Below, piece after piece: positions 61,330-64,000 of a stretch of DNA of 64,000 nt (position 1 is the first letter of the stretch; every line of letters begins with the position of its first letter). Below the pieces are notes generated by a model, which saw nothing but the letters and a program-made list of their open reading frames with translations, was not told the origin of the DNA and made no database searches. This stretch comes from Albidovulum sediminicola (GTDB taxonomy: Bacteria > Pseudomonadota > Alphaproteobacteria > Rhodobacterales > Rhodobacteraceae): assembly GCF_025751575.1 (NCBI RefSeq), contig NZ_JAOWLA010000017.1, forward strand, positions 34,896-98,895. The letters are read 5' to 3'. The translations under genes and the position numbers were made by a program.

Positions 61330-62670
61330 TTACTCGGCGGGTTCCTTGTTGAACTTCGGGCTGTTGGCGCGGATCGTGTCCATGTTGTTGCGCCGGGTCT
61401 TGAACTTGTCCTGCTCGAAGACCTCCGCCGGGATGTTGAAGAACCCGGCGTCGAGCTGTGTGGGGGTCGTCTCCCGCATCTCGATGGAGTCGAACGGACA
61501 GGCGTCGAGGCAGAGTTCACAGCCGATGCAGTTATCGGTATGCACGTCGATCTTGCCTTCGGGGTTTTGCGAAAGCGCCTCGTAGAAACAGACCTGGACG
61601 CAGATGTTGCAGGTCGGGTTCTTGCAGGTGTCCTCGTTGACCACCGCATGAATCCGGTTCTTCGAGAACTGCTCCGAATAATCCTTGACCGATCTCTTCG
61701 ACGCGAGGCCGACCATTTCATCGACCGTCGCGTAACCGTGCTCATCCATGAAGCTTTCGACGCCTTCGATGATCTTGGGCAGCCACTTGATGCCCTTGAC
61801 CATGAGGATCGAGCCGACCTGCACGATGGTCGATCCGGCCATGATGAATTCGATCACATCGCGATGGTCGAAAATCCCGTTCGATCCGGAAATCGGCATG
61901 CCGAGTTCCTCGTGGATGCGGTGCACCCAGCGAAGCGACAAGGGCTTGACCCAGGTCCCGCCGATCCCGGCCGGGCCGCCGATGCGCGGCTGGCCGGTGT
62001 CGATATCGACGACAAAGCCCGTATGGCGGTTGATGGCGGTGACGCCGGCCGCGCCCGCTTCGCGCACCGCCTTGGCGATGGCAAGCGGCTTCGACTGGTC
62101 CGGCGTCAGCTTGACGATGACCGGGATATCAACCGACTCGCAGACCTGCCGCGTGACCTCATAGGCCACCTCTGGCTCCTGCCCGATCATCGAGCCCCCA
62201 TGCACGCCCGGCATCATCGCCGGGTGCGGGCAGCCGAAGTTCAACTCCACCATCGGCAGCCCGCAATCCTCGATCGTGCGGCAGATGTCCTTCCAGCCGT
62301 TGATGTCCTTGGCGCCCGCGCTGCCGATCAGATGGGCGCCGCGCTCGGCCGCGTATTTCTGTGTTTCCTTAAGGTCCGGGATCCAGTCCTTGTAATAGGT
62401 GCTGGAATAGCCCGACCGGCTGTAGAAGACGAAATCCCGGGCCGGCTTGCCCCGGATGATATCGCCCTTGGAGTTCATCACGCAGTATTTCGAGTTTTGC
62501 GTCAGGCGCGCCATATCCTCGATGTCGGTCAGCGTCTTGATGATCGCACCGGAGGCGCCCCCATCGAAGCACTGGCGCATGAGATCCGGGCTGTTCGTTG
62601 TCTCCAGCGACGCGATGACCACCGGGTTTTTGAACTTCACGCCACAGAAGTCCACGCTCATATCCGCCAT
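61330..62670 (-). CDS. preA: PreA-like dihydropyrimidine dehydrogenase subunit (DHOD + two 4Fe-4S)
   Basis: 446 residues. The N-terminal ~310 form an FMN-binding dihydroorotate-dehydrogenase-like barrel (VDFCGVKFKNPVVIAS, MVELNFGCPH, VIVKLTPDQS, AINRHTGFV, GSNGIFDHRDVIEFI). A C-terminal pair of 4Fe-4S clusters follows (CKNPTCNICVQVC and CIGCELCLDACP). PreA with PreT reduces uracil/thymine using NADH. No preT is present, but a ferredoxin and an FNR are encoded in the same set and could supply electrons instead. GGGAGGATACAG precedes the start. A MarR-like site lies 54 bases upstream. Confidence 0.85.
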   Translation of the reverse strand: MADMSVDFCGVKFKNPVVIASLETTNSPDLMRQCFDGGASGAIIKTLTDIEDMARLTQNSKYCVMNSKGDIIRGKPARDFVFYSRSGYSSTYYKDWIPDLKETQKYAAERGAHLIGSAGAKDINGWKDICRTIEDCGLPMVELNFGCPHPAMMPGVHGGSMIGQEPEVAYEVTRQVCESVDIPVIVKLTPDQSKPLAIAKAVREAGAAGVTAINRHTGFVVDIDTGQPRIGGPAGIGGTWVKPLSLRWVHRIHEELGMPISGSNGIFDHRDVIEFIMAGSTIVQVGSILMVKGIKWLPKIIEGVESFMDEHGYATVDEMVGLASKRSVKDYSEQFSKNRIHAVVNEDTCKNPTCNICVQVCFYEALSQNPEGKIDVHTDNCIGCELCLDACPFDSIEMRETTPTQLDAGFFNIPAEVFEQDKFKTRRNNMDTIRANSPKFNKEPAE

Positions 62671-62723
62671 CTGTATCCTCCCGCTCCAGCCAGATTCCCG
62701 GCATCTCGGCGTCGGGAATATTA

Positions 62724-62738
62724 GGTAGTATACTCCTT
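62724..62738. promoter_or_regulatory. Candidate MarR operator, site 4 (upstream of preA)
   Basis: GGTAGTATACTCCTT with the same AGTATACTCCTT core as site 3, located 54 to 68 bases upstream of the preA start. Confidence 0.65.
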
Positions 62739-62778
62739 TTTTATTTCGCAGCAAGCCGTTTGGAAGACGCGTGCCGCG

Positions 62779-62846
62779 GGCTCTGTTGCACAAATCGCAT
62801 GGGGGATTCATCTCGTGAATCCAAGGTAGTAACTGGGTGGTGTGGT
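62779..62846. mobile_element. Remnant of an IS5-type terminus
   Basis: GGCTCTGTTGCACAAATC at 62779-62796 is typical of IS5-family terminal repeats. Only ~68 bases remain before the next IS begins, and no transposase is present. Confidence 0.5.
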
Positions 62847-62882
62847 AATCCTCCCCATTTTAGCGGGGTGGTTTCGTAGAAT

Positions 62883-63732
62883 TCACGCGGCCCTTTTCAG
62901 CTTCATGGCAGGAGTGATCCCGCCGATGCCCATGCTGGGGCGCTCGTTATTGTAGGCCCATAGCCATTCGGTTGCGATCTGCTGCACCTCCTCGATGGTG
63001 TCAAAGATGTAGAGGTCCAGCCATTCGTGCCGGACCGTCCGGTTGTAGCGCTCGACATAGGCGTTCTGCTGAGGCTTTCCGGGCTGGATGCAGGTCAGGG
63101 CGACGCCCTGCTTCTTAGCCCAGGTCATCAGGGTGGAGCTGACGTATTCGGGGCCGTTGTCGACCCGAATTGCCAGAGGTTTGCCACGCCACGCGATGAT
63201 CTGGTTCAAGGCTCGAACAACACGCTCGGCGGGCAGCGAGAAGTCTGTCTCGATACCCAGGCCCTCGCGGTTGAAGTCGTCCAAAACGTTCAACAGCCGG
63301 AACTGCCTCCCGTCGGCCAGGCGGTCGGCCATGAACCGAAAGTCCGCGGCACGCGAATTCCATCGACCAGACCATGTTGGGCGCATCCGGCACGGCGAGT
63401 TCATCGGGCTTTTCGCGTTTCAGCCGACGTCGCGGCTTGATCCGCAGGTTCAACTCCAACTCGCAATAGATCCGGCGCACGCGTTTGTGGTTCCAGACAT
63501 GCCCCTTCACGTTCCGCAGGTGCAGGAAACACAATCCGAACCCCTAGGTCTTGTGCGCCCTGGTCAGCCCGACCAGCAGGTCGGCGATCATCTCGTTCTC
63601 TTCGTCACGCTTCGGACTGTAGCGGCAACAGGTCTCGCTGACGCCGAACGCCCGGCAGGCCAGCGCGATGCTGACCCCTCTTGTCGCCACCGCTTTCTCT
63701 GCCAACTCCCGGCGCTGAGCTGGCCCAGTCAT
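62883..63732 (-). pseudogene. IS3-family transposase OrfB (nonsense + frameshift)
   Basis: Begins MTGPAQRRELAEKAV at 63732. A TAG at 63544 replaces the Trp expected in the KT-W-GFGLCFLHLRNV block. The frame later shifts just after VWSMEF (about 63355), where ~22 bases separate it from [12 protein letters not shown], and the rest ([47 protein letters not shown]) continues in a second frame to the stop at 62883. DDE residues are present in the pieces. Confidence 0.88.
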
Positions 63733-63875
63733 TTTTTTCCCAGAGCCTCCTTCAGCAGATCAGCCTGCATGCCGAGATCCGCGAACATACGCTTGAGGCG
63801 CCGGTTCTCGTCCTCCAGCGCCTTCATCTGGCTCACCATCGACGCGTCCATGACGCCATACTTGGCGCGCCACTT
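63729..63875 (-). pseudogene. IS3-family OrfA, 3' fragment
   Basis: Codons from KWRAKYGVMDASMVSQ to EALGKK, ending with an A7 slippery run as in the first copy. The N-terminal half is missing; the frame continues into unrelated IS110 leader sequence. Confidence 0.85.
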
Positions 63876-63944
63876 AATGGGATGGACGTCTCTCCCACCA
63901 ACGGCAACGCTGGTCGCGAGATGCGGCCAACATGGGAGGAGAAG

Positions 63945-64000
63945 ATGGCGATTGCATTCATGGGTATCGATCTGGCGAAAAGTGTGTTCCAGTTGCATGG
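63945..64000 (+). CDS. IS110-family transposase, N-terminus (runs off the window)
   Basis: Starts MAIAFMGIDLAKSVFQLHG with GGGAGGAGAAG upstream. The GIDLAKSVFQ block with the first Asp is the hallmark of the DEDD transposase of IS110/IS1111 elements. Only 18 full codons are visible. Confidence 0.85.
   Translation, partial: MAIAFMGIDLAKSVFQLH

Larger units (their letters stand above)
62847..63875 (-). mobile_element. IS3-family relic (related to the copy at 40747)
   Basis: The outer end near 62847 (TAATCCTCCCC...) matches the left end of the first copy. orfB and the 3' half of orfA are present on the minus strand. It is disrupted by a nonsense codon and a 22-base insertion in orfB and truncated at 63875 by an IS110-type element. 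No functional transposase can be made. Confidence 0.8.

Noticed and set aside
1..64000. CRISPR arrays, tRNA or rRNA genes
   Set aside because: No regularly spaced repeats, cloverleaf-like segments or rRNA signatures were noticed on reading; a dedicated scan was not possible.

Overview
The window is high-GC chromosomal DNA from an alphaproteobacterium. It is most likely a member of the Rhodobacterales (Paracoccaceae/Roseobacteraceae type), judging from the protein sequences, the cobalamin adenosyltransferase–etfB–etfA arrangement, the flagellar block motB-flgE-flgK-flgL-flgI, and the frequent ATGA-type gene overlaps. This placement is inference; no rRNA gene is present to confirm it. No tRNA, rRNA or CRISPR array was seen.

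Layout. (1) 1-11667 is an unusual accessory cluster. A forward arm encodes an FHA-domain protein (cut by the window edge), a PP2C phosphatase and three tandem secreted LysM + solute-binding-domain paralogues. It converges on a reverse arm encoding three P-loop GTPases (two dynamin-like, one with degenerate GTPase motifs), a small roadblock/LC7-like protein and two unrecognised proteins. (2) 11848-22058 is mostly housekeeping: an SDR, a twin-TM protein, a cobalamin adenosyltransferase, etfBA, an asparaginase, dapD, a PLP dehydratase, a LOG-family protein, a YcaQ-like protein and rlmN. (3) 22139-28651 is a reverse block with a three-subunit molybdenum hydroxylase, a MoaD/ThiS-like protein and 5-oxoprolinase PxpBCA. 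(4) 28782-34606 holds flagellar motor, hook and P-ring genes. (5) 34686-40432 holds a DUF1989 protein and a spermidine/putrescine-type ABC importer whose two permeases both carry extra domains.

(6) 40747-42552 is a graveyard of insertion sequences: an IS3-family relic abutted by an IS66 end, then another IS3 relic. (7) 42745-62670 is a catabolic and transport island: a DUF1445 protein, a TRAP transporter, an EamA exporter, a LIV-type ABC importer, a MarR regulator, a second molybdenum hydroxylase whose iron-sulfur subunit is fused to a CoxG-like domain, ferredoxin-NADP reductase, ferredoxin, a DUF2848 protein, an amidase, a cupin and a PreA-like reductase. (8) 62779-64000 holds more IS relics and the start of an IS110-family transposase.

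The most coherent new observation is in region 7. A palindromic element with core AGTATACT followed by CTT recurs in front of the LIV operon, in the marR/hydroxylase divergent gap, in front of the ferredoxin gene and in front of the PreA gene. This suggests one MarR-type regulator controls uptake, ring hydroxylation, electron supply, reduction and amide opening of a single (probably N-heterocyclic) substrate. The substrate is not identifiable from sequence alone. The second candidate for an undescribed system is region 1: phospho-signalling, dynamin-like GTPases with a roadblock partner, and three orphan LysM-anchored binding proteins that have no permease.
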